From NCBI GenBank assembly GCA_041666685.1, contig JBAYGJ010000050.1:1-6645 (forward strand): a stretch of 6,645 nt of DNA, read 5' to 3'. The notes beneath the pieces are model-generated. The model did not search any database and had not been told where the DNA came from. It saw nothing but the letters and a program-made list of their open reading frames with translations. The translations under genes and the position numbers were made by a program. Numbering within the stretch: the first letter of the stretch is position 1; every line of letters starts with the position of its first letter. Positions 1 through 5,170 of the stretch are shown in pieces. Source of the DNA: JBAYGJ01 sp041666685. GTDB lineage: Bacteria > Patescibacteriota > Patescibacteriia > UBA10025 > JAHIVO01.

Positions 1-429
1 CCCTGCCGCAAGCCCAGGCACCAATCCTGGACGGCCATGGAGCTGGGACTGGATGTTTGCCGGATGGAATCCGTCAACATCCTTGATGGGTTTGATGGCA
101 CTGATTATCTTGTCCGTATCATAACCCGGTGGCAACGGCAGCTGCACCAGGGTGCCGTTGATATCCTGGCGATTGTTCAATTCAGCAATTTTATCCAGCA
201 CTTTTTGTTGATCGATTTTTTCTGGAAACAGGTATTTTTCGAAAACGATTCCGGCGGCCTGCGATGCCTGTTCCTTCAGGCCGACATAAATAAACGAGGC
301 CGGGTCATTGCCGACTAAAATGATCGCCAGACCGGGCTTGTCCGCCAGTTTGGTTACGCGCTGATGGACGCCAAATAAAACGGCATCCGCAATTTTCTTT
401 CCGTCGATGATTTTTACTTGACTTACCAT
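1..429 (-). CDS. folD: FolD bifunctional methylene-THF dehydrogenase/cyclohydrolase, N-terminal part (cut by window edge)
   Basis: FolD interconverts 5,10-methylene-THF, 5,10-methenyl-THF and 10-formyl-THF in the cytosol, using NAD(P). The 143 visible codons carry the family pattern: KIIDGKKIA near the start, ILVGNDPAS at 37-45, the catalytic Tyr48-x3-Lys52 pair, QLPLP at 97-101 and KDVDGFHP at 116-123. The Rossmann NAD(P) half lies beyond the edge. The usual PCTP motif position (about 138-141) reads PGLA, so the Cys is absent. Start choice is open. ATG 429 puts IIDG five residues after VSQ-type N-terminal residues, as is usual in the family, but has no SD. An in-frame ATG at 453 adds eight residues (MNYVIISH) and has GAGGTG 10 nt upstream. 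The identity is firm; the exact start is not. The next leftward gene upstream is glyA, the preceding step in one-carbon supply. Confidence 0.93.
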   Translation of the reverse strand, partial: MVSQVKIIDGKKIADAVLFGVHQRVTKLADKPGLAIILVGNDPASFIYVGLKEQASQAAGIVFEKYLFPEKIDQQKVLDKIAELNNRQDINGTLVQLPLPPGYDTDKIISAIKPIKDVDGFHPANIQSQLHGRPGLVPGLAAG

Positions 430-446
430 ATGACTAATGATAACAT
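418..446 (+). promoter_or_regulatory. Sigma70-type promoter with extended -10 for the 96-aa gene
   Basis: TTGACT at 418-423 (5 of 6 to consensus), a 17-nt spacer ending in TGA, then TAACAT at 441-446 (4 of 6, extended -10). Predicted start is near 453, giving a leader of about 38 nt. The -35 box lies inside the first codons of folD, so the two divergent genes share this control region. Inference from sequence only. Confidence 0.5.
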
Positions 447-476
447 AATTCATTCAATAAATGCACCTCAATACCC

Positions 477-484
477 AAGGAGGG
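477..484 (+). promoter_or_regulatory. Strong ribosome binding site deciding ATG 491
   Basis: AAGGAGGG sits 6 nt before ATG 491, a near-perfect SD. The reading frame is open from an earlier ATG at 461, but that one has no SD, so 491 is the start. Confidence 0.7.
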
Positions 485-490
485 TTTGGG

Positions 491-781
491 ATGGTAGTTC
501 CTCCCTTAACGGTAATCGACCTTAAGGAATGTGGCTGTGCCTTTGGTACGGTCTGTGCCGAGCTTCTCTTGAGCCGGCGATGTACTTCATGCCTCATAGA
601 TAACCACCTGATCGCACTCGTCGAACGGATGATCAATGGCCATGATACCCGTCAGGACATCCAATCGCACCTCAATGGCCGTTTCCCGCGCCTGATCGAG
701 GCGGCCGAATGTGCTGCCACAAACAATGAATACCTACGCCGACATCTCGATGCCATCAGACGCCCCTTCAACATTTCCTGA
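491..781 (+). CDS. Small cysteine-containing protein of unknown function, 96 aa
   Basis: I do not recognise this protein. It has six cysteines at about residues 14, 16, 22, 31, 34 and 74. The first five form CxC-x5-C-x8-CxxC, followed by His39, which could bind a metal (inference). Residues 40-90 are rich in Leu, Arg, Glu and Ala and look helical. No signal peptide or membrane segment is visible. It looks real because it has a promoter (418-446), a near-perfect SD and a rho-independent terminator 19 nt after the TGA stop, which makes it a self-contained single-gene unit. It opposes folD and glyA on either side. TGA is used as stop, which argues against a UGA-glycine code. Confidence 0.65.
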   Translation: MVVPPLTVIDLKECGCAFGTVCAELLLSRRCTSCLIDNHLIALVERMINGHDTRQDIQSHLNGRFPRLIEAAECAATNNEYLRRHLDAIRRPFNIS

Positions 782-800
782 TTCCTACACTCACGCAACG

Positions 801-828
801 AGCCGCCTCTCCCAAGGTGGCTTTTTTA
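801..828 (+). terminator. Rho-independent terminator of the 96-aa gene
   Basis: Stem AGCCGCCT (801-808) pairs with AGGTGGCT (815-822) through one G-T wobble, with a 6-nt loop and a T run at 822-827. There is no T run on the other strand, so it should stop rightward transcription only. Confidence 0.85.
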
Positions 829-840
829 TTGAGAATAGTC

Positions 841-862
841 GCGCACCCAGGGACGGGTGCGC
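841..862. repeat. Perfect 8-bp inverted repeat (hairpin)
   Basis: GCGCACCC (841-848) and GGGTGCGC (855-862) are perfect inverted copies around a 6-nt loop. Neither side has a T tract, so it does not look like an intrinsic terminator. It lies 12 nt after the T run of the preceding terminator and 2 nt before a GGAGG motif. Confidence 0.6.
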
Positions 863-875
863 TCGGAGGATAATA

Positions 876-911
876 ATGGGGCGGCGCGAAATTCTCCTCT
901 CCTCGGAGTGA
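876..911 (+). CDS. Possible 11-codon mini-ORF with ideal SD
   Basis: ATG 876 is preceded by GGAGG (865-869) with a 6-nt spacer and opens MGRREILLSSE, ending in TGA at 909-911. GAGGATAAT (866-874) can pair with ATTCTCCTC (891-899) with one mismatch, which would hide the SD and leave the ATG in the loop. No rightward gene follows it, because glyA opposes it, so a leader-peptide role has no obvious target. It may be a by-product of the repeat sequence here. Confidence 0.2.
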   Translation: MGRREILLSSE

Positions 912-930
912 GGGGTCAGGGGCGAGAGGG
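888..930. repeat. GC-rich palindromic intergenic element, REP-like
   Basis: The segment has CTCC/GGAG arms (899-902 and 905-908), extended past a 2-nt bulge by CCT/AGG, then a G-rich stretch containing GGGGTCAGGGG (912-922). It resembles the CCTCTCC...GGAGAGG...GTCAGGG intergenic palindromes scattered in many bacterial genomes (recollection, not a search). CTCGGAG also occurs twice, at 862-868 and 902-908. Confidence 0.4.
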
Positions 931-944
931 CTTGTGACCAACTT

Positions 945-990
945 CTAACTTCCTAACTAATATCTAAAAACTAACAACTAATTACTAATA
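945..990. repeat. CTAANNN tract with 7-nt period (TTAG on the minus strand)
   Basis: CTAA starts at 945, 953, 957, 964, 971, 978 and 985; the last five are spaced exactly 7 nt apart. The final unit supplies the TAG stop of glyA (985-987). The base content is A/T plus C only, unlike the flanking genes. Confidence 0.65.
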
Positions 991-2262
991 CACGGGGTGT
1001 TTTTCCGTCAGTTCTTTTACTTTTTTCCGGACCTCAACTTTGGCGGATTCTTTCTGGGGGTTATGGATGGTTTCGGCGATTACCTCAGCTACGACCTTCA
1101 TGTCCGCTTCTGTAAAACCGCGGGTGGTCAGTGCGGGCGTACCCAGCCGGATACCGGACGGGTCCATCGGCTTGCGCGGGTCAAAAGGCACGGTATTCTT
1201 GTTGACGGTAATCCCCACCTCATCCAGCAATGTCTCGGCTTCCTGGCCGGAAATATTCTTGTTCGTCAGGTCGATTAATATCAGATGGTTGTCTGTACCG
1301 CCAGTAACCAGCTTGAAATCATACTCCAGGAGATATTCGGCCAGCGCTTTGGCATTCTTGACGATCTGGTGGCCATAGAGCTGGAACGCCTTGGTTGACG
1401 CCTCTTTGAGCGCTACCGCAATTGCCGCAGTCTGGTGGTTATGCGGCCCACCCTGCAGACCCGGGAATACGGCCCGGTCGATCAGCTCGGCCAGGTTCCA
1501 TTTGGAATCCGCGTGGTATTTTTCCTTGAGCCGGTCATTAATTTTTGGACACATGATCATCGCCCCCCGCGGCCCGCGCAGCGTTTTATGTGTAGTGGTC
1601 ATGATGACATCAGCGTGGTCAACCGGCGACTGGTGAGCGCCGGCAATGATCAATCCGGCAATGTGTGAAATGTCAGTCAATAAATATGCTCCTACTTCTC
1701 GCGCTATCCGTCCAAACGCCTCAAAATCAAATTCACGGGGATAGGCGGTCGCGCCGGCAATGATCATCTTTGGCCGTTCCTTTTTTGCCAGCTCCATCAC
1801 CTCTTCATAATTTATCAGTTGTGTTTCCTTGTCTACACCGTACGGTACCGAATGGTAATACCGTCCGGAAAAATTCACTTTCCAGCCGTGGGTGAGATGG
1901 CCGCCGTGCGGTAGGCTCATGCCCATCACCTTGTCTCCAGGCTCCATCAATGCAAAATACACTGCCTGGTTGGCCGGTGAGCCGGAATACGGCTGGACAT
2001 TCACATGCTCCACGCCAAACAATTTTTTTGCCCGTTCCCGGGCTATGTCCTCTATCACGTCAATAAACTCATTGCCACCGTAATACCGCTTGCCGGGATA
2101 CCCCTCGGAATATTTATTCGTCCCAATACCGCCAAGCGCCTCCAGGACTGCCTTGGATACGTAGTTTTCCGACGGGATCATTTCCAAGCCGCCTTGCTGA
2201 CGTTTCAGTTCGTCGCTAAGGGCAGAGAAAATTTCCGGATCTTCTTTTTGTAATGGTTCCAT
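985..2262 (-). CDS. glyA: Serine hydroxymethyltransferase (GlyA)
   Basis: PLP enzyme that converts serine and tetrahydrofolate to glycine and 5,10-methylene-THF, the substrate of FolD. The 425-aa length fits the family (about 410-430). Visible landmarks are IPSENYVS at about 29-36, NKYSEGYPGKRYYGG at 49-63, SPANQAVY at 95-102, LPHGGHLTHG at 117-126, DISHIAGL at 197-204, TTTHKTLRGPRG with PLP-binding Lys226, FPGLQGGPHNH at 266-276 and SGIRLGTPALTTRG with substrate-binding Arg372. About 12 extra residues lie between the PLP lysine segment and FPGLQGG compared with E. coli GlyA. ATG 2262 is preferred over an in-frame TTG at 2286, because the promoter predicts a transcript starting at the ATG. 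The stop lies inside the heptad tract. No intrinsic terminator is visible downstream on this strand. Confidence 0.97.
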   Translation of the reverse strand: MEPLQKEDPEIFSALSDELKRQQGGLEMIPSENYVSKAVLEALGGIGTNKYSEGYPGKRYYGGNEFIDVIEDIARERAKKLFGVEHVNVQPYSGSPANQAVYFALMEPGDKVMGMSLPHGGHLTHGWKVNFSGRYYHSVPYGVDKETQLINYEEVMELAKKERPKMIIAGATAYPREFDFEAFGRIAREVGAYLLTDISHIAGLIIAGAHQSPVDHADVIMTTTHKTLRGPRGAMIMCPKINDRLKEKYHADSKWNLAELIDRAVFPGLQGGPHNHQTAAIAVALKEASTKAFQLYGHQIVKNAKALAEYLLEYDFKLVTGGTDNHLILIDLTNKNISGQEAETLLDEVGITVNKNTVPFDPRKPMDPSGIRLGTPALTTRGFTEADMKVVAEVIAETIHNPQKESAKVEVRKKVKELTEKHPVY

Positions 2263-2268
2263 ACCTGC

Positions 2269-2297
2269 ATTGTACTGTAAAAACAATCAGAAAGCAA
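2269..2297 (-). promoter_or_regulatory. glyA promoter predicting a leaderless mRNA
   Basis: On the minus strand TTGCTT (2297-2292), a 17-nt spacer, then TACAAT (2274-2269, 5 of 6). Six bases separate the -10 box from the ATG, so the predicted +1 is the A of the start codon at 2262. No SD could fit. Confidence 0.55.
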
Positions 2298-2302
2298 AAA
2301 AA

Positions 2303-2332
2303 TTGGCCACCCTCTTTCAAAAATGATACAAT
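2303..2332 (+). promoter_or_regulatory. Promoter with extended -10 for the 130-aa gene
   Basis: TTGGCC at 2303-2308, an 18-nt spacer ending in TGA, then TACAAT at 2327-2332 (5 of 6, extended -10). The predicted start near 2339 gives a leader of about 36 nt. Its -35 box lies 5 bp from the -35 box of glyA on the other strand, so the two divergent promoters are back-to-back and may compete or be co-regulated. Confidence 0.5.
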
Positions 2333-2365
2333 GAGCAAAACAGAAAAGTACAACAAACATCGTAC

Positions 2366-2370
2366 GGAGG
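2366..2370 (+). promoter_or_regulatory. Ribosome binding site for ATG 2375
   Basis: GGAGG lies 4 nt before ATG 2375, a strong but tightly spaced SD that supports this start. Confidence 0.6.
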
Positions 2371-2374
2371 AACA

Positions 2375-2767
2375 ATGCAAACACGCTCCAACATGACATC
2401 GTGGGGTGTTTGGTATACTTCCCGGTTCTTTGTCGATCCGCACCGGCTTCCACATGGGTGCACCGTCAATATATCCAACATCGATTTTTCCCGCGCCGAA
2501 GCGACCTACCTGCTGTACCAATTCCTGGTCAGCAATAATATCCCGTCCCTGCATTTCAATAGGGATTCAGGTGTAGGCACCGTCACCTTCCCAAACGGCC
2601 ATACAGTCTGTGTGTATGTCGCAGTCCAATTTACCGCCAAAGTCGGCGAACGGCGGATCTCGATCCATCTGCCTCCAGTACCGGGCGGATTCAACGCCAG
2701 CATCCGCATCCGGACTGACGACCGCAACTTGTTTGGAAATGCCAAAAGCACCACCGTCATTCTCTGA
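2375..2767 (+). CDS. Protein of unknown function, 130 aa
   Basis: I do not recognise this protein. It has no signal peptide or membrane helix. Residues about 65-115 alternate hydrophobic and polar residues with Thr, Val, Arg and Gly, which suggests a beta-rich fold, and a PPVPGG turn sits near 100-105. Aromatics cluster at the N-terminus (WGVWYTSRFF, about 10-19). Two cysteines are present (CTV near 29 and VCVY near 78). It is supported as a gene by an extended -10 promoter, an SD and a strong terminator starting 24 nt after the TGA stop. It is divergent from glyA and convergent with the pfk-fba-GNAT cluster. Its layout closely matches that of the 96-aa gene: a single gene, a leader of about 37 nt, a strong SD and a close terminator. 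Confidence 0.65.
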   Translation: MQTRSNMTSWGVWYTSRFFVDPHRLPHGCTVNISNIDFSRAEATYLLYQFLVSNNIPSLHFNRDSGVGTVTFPNGHTVCVYVAVQFTAKVGERRISIHLPPVPGGFNASIRIRTDDRNLFGNAKSTTVIL

Positions 2768-2791
2768 CGGGATCCACACACGTCTCCCAAC

Positions 2792-2820
2792 AAAAAACCA
2801 CGCCCCGCGTGGTTTTTTTT
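2792..2820. terminator. Two-way rho-independent terminator between converging units
   Basis: Stem CCACGC (2798-2803) and GCGTGG (2807-2812) with a 3-nt loop, flanked by A6 (2792-2797) and T8 (2813-2820). It has U runs in both transcripts. It ends the 130-aa gene rightward and probably the pfk-fba-GNAT cluster leftward, which protects the glyA promoter from readthrough. Confidence 0.88.
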
Positions 2821-2879
2821 ATTACCTGAAACAGTTGATCCCCCTAAAAAATTATTACAGATCCCCGGATCGCCTGTTA

Positions 2880-3042
2880 TTATTTCTCTATTTCAACCTT
2901 ATGTGGCGGCTGACCAGCATGTTCCCTTTCCGTTTCCTTTTTTGCCTCATCCTCAGTCTTCGGTAACTCAGATGGGACAATATTTCCTGTGTCCGGATTA
3001 AATCTCACTCCACCTTCGAATTCTCCGTGTCCTGGTGCCATA
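2880..3042 (-). pseudogene. Small E/K-rich gene in two frames: +1 frameshift (programmed or indel)
   Basis: From ATG 3042 the frame reads MAPGHGEFEGGVRF and hits TAA right after TTT (TTT at 3001-3003, TAA at 2998-3000). Skipping one T continues as NPDTGNIVPSELPK and then a Glu/Lys-rich tail ending in HKVEIEK before tandem TAA stops at 2880-2882 and 2877-2879. The joined product has 53 residues. The downstream frame has no ATG, GTG or TTG of its own, so it needs the shift. UUU followed by UAA within UUUUAA lets tRNA-Phe re-pair one base on, as at the CUU-UGA site of prfB. GGTGGAG lies 5 nt upstream and might act as a stimulating SD. A single-base indel or a homopolymer sequencing error explains it equally well. 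It lies 90 nt after the second GNAT gene and before the two-way terminator, so it may belong to that transcript. No clear SD precedes the ATG. The function is unknown. Confidence 0.4.
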
Positions 3043-3132
3043 ATCTTTAATTTAGTGATTAATTTCTACTTAATTTTTTATCAATTATGAATTTCAGAAT
3101 ATTCAGTTCTTCTGCTAAAAAAGTAAAGTTCT

Positions 3133-3657
3133 TTATTTCACCCTTGCCCAAATATATTCATCTCTCAGTTTCCCAGCCTTCTTGGTTGCCTCAACCAATA
3201 ACCCTTCACGCTTGAAACCGTTTTTCTGCAATACGCGGCCAGACTGTTTATTTGGCGGGAATGTATAGGCGTATACACGTCGCAATTTCAGTTTCTTGAA
3301 AGCAAATGCGGTCACCACCTTCACTGCCTCTGGGACGATGCCCTGCCCCCAATACCGGCGAGTAAGCCAGTAGCCGATCTCGGTCTTATGTCGTGGCTCA
3401 ATATTGGACAAACCGACACAACCGACAATCTCCCCGTCCATCTCAATGGCGAAATGGATGCAGGACGGATTGGTTTTACGATACTCGGGGATGATTTTCT
3501 TGAACCACTTGGTGGCGTCAGACAAACGGTATGGATAGGGTATATGCAACGTATACCGGTAAATTTTATAGTCGTTAATATTACGGGCTACTGCTAGTGC
3601 ATCCGACATCCTATATGGCCGTAACGTAAATCGTTTAGTTTTAATGATGTAATTCAT
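3133..3657 (-). CDS. GNAT acetyltransferase, RimJ/RimL-like (downstream paralogue)
   Basis: 174-aa GNAT of the Acetyltransf_3 type. RimJ/RimL enzymes transfer acetyl from acetyl-CoA to N-termini of ribosomal proteins, and relatives acetylate other amines; the substrate here is unknown. Visible signs are TKRFTLRP near the N-terminus, FAIE..GEIVGCVGL at 69-83 (strand plus beta-bulge), GYWL then the acetyl-CoA loop RYWGQG at 101-106 (matches Q/RxxGxG), VYAYTFPPNK at 128-137 and SGRVLQKNGF at 139-148. The length is normal for the family. It starts 4 nt after the stop of its upstream paralogue, is about 104/174 identical to it without gaps, and retains all the family consensus residues checked here. 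No SD is visible, so translational coupling is likely. Confidence 0.9.
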   Translation of the reverse strand: MNYIIKTKRFTLRPYRMSDALAVARNINDYKIYRYTLHIPYPYRLSDATKWFKKIIPEYRKTNPSCIHFAIEMDGEIVGCVGLSNIEPRHKTEIGYWLTRRYWGQGIVPEAVKVVTAFAFKKLKLRRVYAYTFPPNKQSGRVLQKNGFKREGLLVEATKKAGKLRDEYIWARVK

Positions 3658-3661
3658 AGCG

Positions 3662-4186
3662 CTATTTTACTTTTGCCCAAATGACATCGTCAAGCAATGT
3701 GCCTTTCTTGACGACATTGTTCCGCAGCACCCCTTCCCGGCAAAAATTATTCTTTTGCAAGACCCGGGCCGATACTTTATTGGCCGGAAACGTGTAGGCG
3801 TACACGCGTTTCAATCTCAATTTATTGAATGCGAGCGCAACAACCTCCCGGACAGCCGCTGTCATTATTCCCTGGCCCCTATATCCCCGACCAAGCCAAT
3901 AGCCGAGTTCTGACTTGTGCCGGGGCACGAAATGCATCAGATCCACACAACCTGCCATCTTTTTGTCGATCTCAATCGCAAATGGGATTGATGGCGGAAT
4001 GGCTTTTCGATAATACGACGTTTTTCTCTTTAGCCACTTGTTGGCATCCCGTAACGTATACGGATATGGGATGTTCAGGGTCTGACGGGAAATTTCTTTG
4101 TCATTAATATTGGCTACCATCGATTTGGCGTCAGACAGTCGCACTGGCCGTAAAATAAATCGTTTGGTTTTGATGACGTAGTTCAT
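3662..4186 (-). CDS. GNAT acetyltransferase, RimJ/RimL-like (upstream, divergent paralogue)
   Basis: 174 aa, aligning end to end and without gaps with its neighbour at 3133-3657 (about 60% identity by hand count), so the pair is a tandem duplication. It keeps TKRFILRP, GYWL, VYAYTFP and RVLQKN. It differs at two family positions: the acetyl-CoA loop reads GYRGQG (first Arg lost, against RYWGQG) and the C-terminal signature reads KNNF instead of KNGF. The GQG core is intact, so it may still bind acetyl-CoA, perhaps with altered specificity. It starts 10 nt after the fba stop with no SD, so it is probably co-transcribed with pfk-fba. The substrate is unknown. Confidence 0.9.
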   Translation of the reverse strand: MNYVIKTKRFILRPVRLSDAKSMVANINDKEISRQTLNIPYPYTLRDANKWLKRKTSYYRKAIPPSIPFAIEIDKKMAGCVDLMHFVPRHKSELGYWLGRGYRGQGIMTAAVREVVALAFNKLRLKRVYAYTFPANKVSARVLQKNNFCREGVLRNNVVKKGTLLDDVIWAKVK

Positions 4187-4196
4187 ACTGAAAACT

Positions 4197-5147
4197 TTAT
4201 TTCGCTAGATACTCCCTCAACGATTCCAACTGTCCGGTACTGCCCAACATCCCGTTCTTATGCACGATATATTTGGCGTACTCAGCCATGAACACCTTGC
4301 CGGGTTTGCGCAGGTCAAACACTTCCGGCTGGTCGCGGAACATTTCGCGGTGCACACGGCACCACACCAGTCGTCCGTCAGTATCGATGTTCACTTTAGT
4401 CACGCCCATGGCCGCCGCTTTTTTGAACTGCGTCTCATCCACGCCCTTGGCGCCTTTCATGGCACCGCCGGCCGCATTGATACGGTCAATCTCGTCCTTC
4501 GGTACGGAGCTGGACCCATGCATGACCAACGGGAAACCGGGCAATAATTTTTCGATGCCTTCGATCACCTCGAAATGCAGGCCTTGGGTGCCGGCAAACT
4601 TATACGCGCCATGGCTGGTACCGATAGCGCAGGCTAAACTGTCACAGCCGGTCTGTGCAACGAACTCTTTAGCTTCTTTTGGGTCAGTCAATTTAGCGTC
4701 GCTCTCTGCCACGCTGACATGCTCCTCCACGCCGCCGAGTTGACCCAACTCCGCCTCAACGGAGATCCCTTTGGCATGCGCAGTTTCCACTACCCGTTTT
4801 GTAGTTGCCACATTCTCGGCAAACGGCATGGCCGAGGCATCGATCATGACAGAACTGTAAAATCCGCTCGCGATGCAATCCATGCACGCCGCCTCATCAC
4901 CGTGGTCCAAGTGGACAGCGAATATTGATTCTGGAAAAATTTCCTCCGCAGATTTTATCATCGCTTCCAATAACCGCTTGTCAGTATATTCCCGTGCACC
5001 TTTGGATAATTGGATTATGAATGGCGCCTGGCTGTCCAGGTTCCCCTGGAACAGTCCCATGATCTGCTCCGCATTATTTATATTGTACGCGCCGACGGCA
5101 TACTGCTTATAGGCATGCTCAAATAGTTTTTTTGTGGTGACGATCAT
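4197..5147 (-). CDS. fba: Class II fructose-1,6-bisphosphate aldolase
   Basis: Zinc-dependent aldolase that splits fructose 1,6-bisphosphate into DHAP and glyceraldehyde 3-phosphate. 316 aa. Motifs: HLDHG at 79-83 (Asp81 catalytic, His82 zinc ligand), SVMIDAS at 99-105 with PFAEN following, SVEAELGQLGG at 129-139 (Glu133 metal site), IGTSHGAYK at 175-183 with zinc His179, LVMHGSSSVP at 207-216 with zinc His210, and NIDTDGRL at 253-260 for phosphate and substrate binding. All metal and catalytic positions are present. It lies 23 nt downstream of pfk, which makes its substrate, and 10 nt upstream of the first GNAT gene, so one transcript is likely. No SD precedes the ATG, and the upstream 26 nt are nearly all A/T. 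An aldolase for another ketose bisphosphate (e.g. tagatose) cannot be excluded by motifs alone, but the pfk context favours FBA. Confidence 0.95.
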   Translation of the reverse strand: MIVTTKKLFEHAYKQYAVGAYNINNAEQIMGLFQGNLDSQAPFIIQLSKGAREYTDKRLLEAMIKSAEEIFPESIFAVHLDHGDEAACMDCIASGFYSSVMIDASAMPFAENVATTKRVVETAHAKGISVEAELGQLGGVEEHVSVAESDAKLTDPKEAKEFVAQTGCDSLACAIGTSHGAYKFAGTQGLHFEVIEGIEKLLPGFPLVMHGSSSVPKDEIDRINAAGGAMKGAKGVDETQFKKAAAMGVTKVNIDTDGRLVWCRVHREMFRDQPEVFDLRKPGKVFMAEYAKYIVHKNGMLGSTGQLESLREYLAK

Positions 5148-5170
5148 ATTATTAAATTTAATGAATTATA

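Noticed and set aside
37..318. Rightward open frame opposite folD
   Set aside because: The minus strand carries clear FolD motifs over the same bases.
905..930. G-quadruplex from the G runs
   Set aside because: Only three runs of three or more G are present; a two-tetrad form is too weak to claim.
945..990. CRISPR array
   Set aside because: Units of 7 nt with no spacer-repeat structure.
2263..2286. TTG start giving GlyA eight extra residues
   Set aside because: It overlaps the spacer and -10 of the likely promoter, and family N-termini match ATG 2262.
2205..2554. Leftward open frames across the glyA upstream region and the start of the 130-aa gene
   Set aside because: They cover two promoters and the SD of the opposite gene, and no family or start signal supports them.
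3100..3132. Terminator after the second GNAT gene
   Set aside because: TAAAG/CTTTA around two bases before a T run is too short and AT-only; the two-way terminator at 2792-2820 is much better.
4273..4743. Rightward open frame (156 codons) opposite fba
   Set aside because: Antisense to all the class II aldolase motifs, with no supporting start signals.
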